A stretch of DNA of 33,049 bases from an uncultured Granulicella sp. (lineage in GTDB: Bacteria > Acidobacteriota > Terriglobia > Terriglobales > Acidobacteriaceae). The stretch is from contig CALMVL010000113.1 of the NCBI GenBank assembly GCA_937873265.1, positions 1-33,049 on the forward strand, read 5' to 3'. Each line of letters begins with the position of its first letter. Within the stretch, counting starts at the first letter, position 1. The notes below the pieces were generated by a model that worked only from the letters and a program-made list of their open reading frames with translations, was not told the DNA's origin and did not search any database. The translations under genes and the position numbers were made by a program. Shown here in pieces: positions 32,108-33,049 of the stretch.

Positions 32108-33049
32108 ACGTCAGCTCCCGCCCGCCGGGTACGCCTGCCGTGCCGCCATCCTGCCACACCGCCGTGCCGCGCACGTAGGTCGCCGCCACCCGTCCCCGCA
32201 GCCGCTTCCCGACGTAGGGCGAGATCGCATGCCGAAATTGGAGATCCCCCGCCGTCACCGTCCATGCCTCCTCCGGCCGAAACCGAACAAAGCTGGCCTC
32301 GCGCCCCACCGCAAGCGCGCCGGCACGGTCCGCGCATCCCGCCAGTTCCGCCGGTCGCCGGCTCATCCAGCGCGCAACATCCTCGACCGTGTGTCCGCGC
32401 CGCAGCGCCTCGGTGTGCATCACCGGCAGCGCAACCGACAAACTCGCAATCCCACCCCAGGCCAGATCGAACCGCCCCTCCCGCTGGCGCTTCATCTCTG
32501 GTGGACACGGCGAGTGATCCGTCGCCACCAGATCGATCGTGCCCTCCTCGAGCGCATCCCACAGCAACTCGCGATTCCGGCGCCCCCGGATCGGCGGCGC
32601 GCACTTCAGCAGCGTATCCCCATCCGCGATCTCCTCCGCCGCAAACGCGAGATAGTGCGGGCACGTCTCAACCGTCACCGGCAAACCCTCCTCCCGGGCC
32701 GCCCGCAGCTCCGGCAGTGCCATCGCCGTGGAGAGATGCACAATATGTAACCGGAACCGATACCTTCGGCAAAGCCGCAGCAGCAGCCGGATCGCCTGCA
32801 ACTCCGCCTCGTCCGGACGAGACCTCAGATAGGTCGCGTATCTCCGCCAGTCCGCCCCTCGCAGATCGTCCAGTGCCGCCTCGATCGGGCCCGCCAGCTC
32901 CGCATGCACCAGCAGCGGCAGTCCCAGGCGCGCCACCGTCGGCAACGCCTGCTCGAGCTCGTCCGCGTCAATCGACGTAAAGCCACCGCACCCCGGGTGG
33001 ATCAGAAAGCACTTGAACCCCGGCACGCCCGCCCGCGCCAGTGGCTCCA
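32085..33049 (-). CDS. allB: Allantoinase, 3' part (5' end beyond window)
   Basis: About 321 codons are present; the frame stays open to the right edge (EPLARAGVPGFKCFL), so the N-terminus, including the first HxH metal motif, lies outside. The ORF track's GTG at 33026 is not the true start. Visible amidohydrolase features are the GFKCFL lysine, expected to be carboxylated and to bridge two metals, the histidines in LLVHAE and LHIVHLST, and the Asp in LVATDHSPC. TCPHYLAF and KCAPPIRG are allantoinase-type. It hydrolyses S-allantoin to allantoate. Dihydroorotase or hydantoinase are alternatives within the superfamily, but the operon and these motifs favour allantoinase. It is the first visible gene of the urate operon. 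Confidence 0.95.
   Translation of the reverse strand, partial: EPLARAGVPGFKCFLIHPGCGGFTSIDADELEQALPTVARLGLPLLVHAELAGPIEAALDDLRGADWRRYATYLRSRPDEAELQAIRLLLRLCRRYRFRLHIVHLSTAMALPELRAAREEGLPVTVETCPHYLAFAAEEIADGDTLLKCAPPIRGRRNRELLWDALEEGTIDLVATDHSPCPPEMKRQREGRFDLAWGGIASLSVALPVMHTEALRRGHTVEDVARWMSRRPAELAGCADRAGALAVGREASFVRFRPEEAWTVTAGDLQFRHAISPYVGKRLRGRVAATYVRGTAVWQDGGTAGVPGGRELTYARPHGE

Overview
The window looks like a chromosomal segment of an acidobacterium (Acidobacteriota, probably Terriglobia/Acidobacteriaceae). The clues are the high GC content, a large carboxypeptidase-regulatory-domain TonB/Oar-type receptor paired with a DUF5666 protein, a tricorn-like S41 protease, a pro-kumamolisin (S53) peptidase, a PEP-CTERM protein, and a TreS-maltokinase fusion beside glgE. 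This placement rests on remembered gene families, not on a database search. I see no tRNA, rRNA, CRISPR array, insertion sequence or phage gene.

Layout. (1) 1-1220 (-): 5' part of a molybdopterin-binding xanthine dehydrogenase-family subunit that appears to carry an internal in-frame deletion. It is divergent from a Tat-exported Gfo/Idh/MocA oxidoreductase (1338-2459 +). (2) 2586-4952: a PEP-CTERM protein convergent with an S53 sedolisin-like peptidase. (3) 4953-5373: a 421-base gap with hairpins and one doubtful small ORF. (4) 5374-12877 (-): an apparent operon glgE > treS-mak > degenerate glycosyltransferase-like gene > MscS-like membrane protein. (5) 13050-22723 (+), divergent from glgE: GH15 glucanase/trehalase, treY, treZ, then a tricorn-like S41 protease. 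(6) 22904-27088 (+): DUF5666 protein and TonB/Oar-type outer-membrane receptor, preceded by a possible ECF-type promoter. (7) 27129-33049 (-): a tightly overlapping urate-degradation operon.

How the genes work together. The central block can form a trehalose/alpha-glucan cycle. TreS converts trehalose to maltose, the fused maltokinase makes maltose-1-phosphate, and GlgE polymerises it to alpha-1,4-glucan. TreY and TreZ then release trehalose from glucan ends. Branching (GlgB) and debranching (TreX) enzymes are not in the window. The MscS-like protein and the glycosyltransferase-like protein in the same operon suggest an osmotic or desiccation stress role (inference).

The right-hand operon, read leftward, encodes allantoinase (cut by the edge), OHCU decarboxylase, HIU hydrolase, urate oxidase, allantoate amidohydrolase, ureidoglycine aminohydrolase and ureidoglycolate amidohydrolase. 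This is the full route from urate to glyoxylate, CO2 and four ammonia, of the kind best known from plants. The xanthine dehydrogenase-like gene at the left edge could in principle supply urate, but it lies about 26 kb away and seems damaged.

The strongest candidates for something not yet described are the degenerate glycosyltransferase in the glgE operon, the glgE-linked MscS-like protein, and the DUF5666/receptor pair with low-complexity segments.
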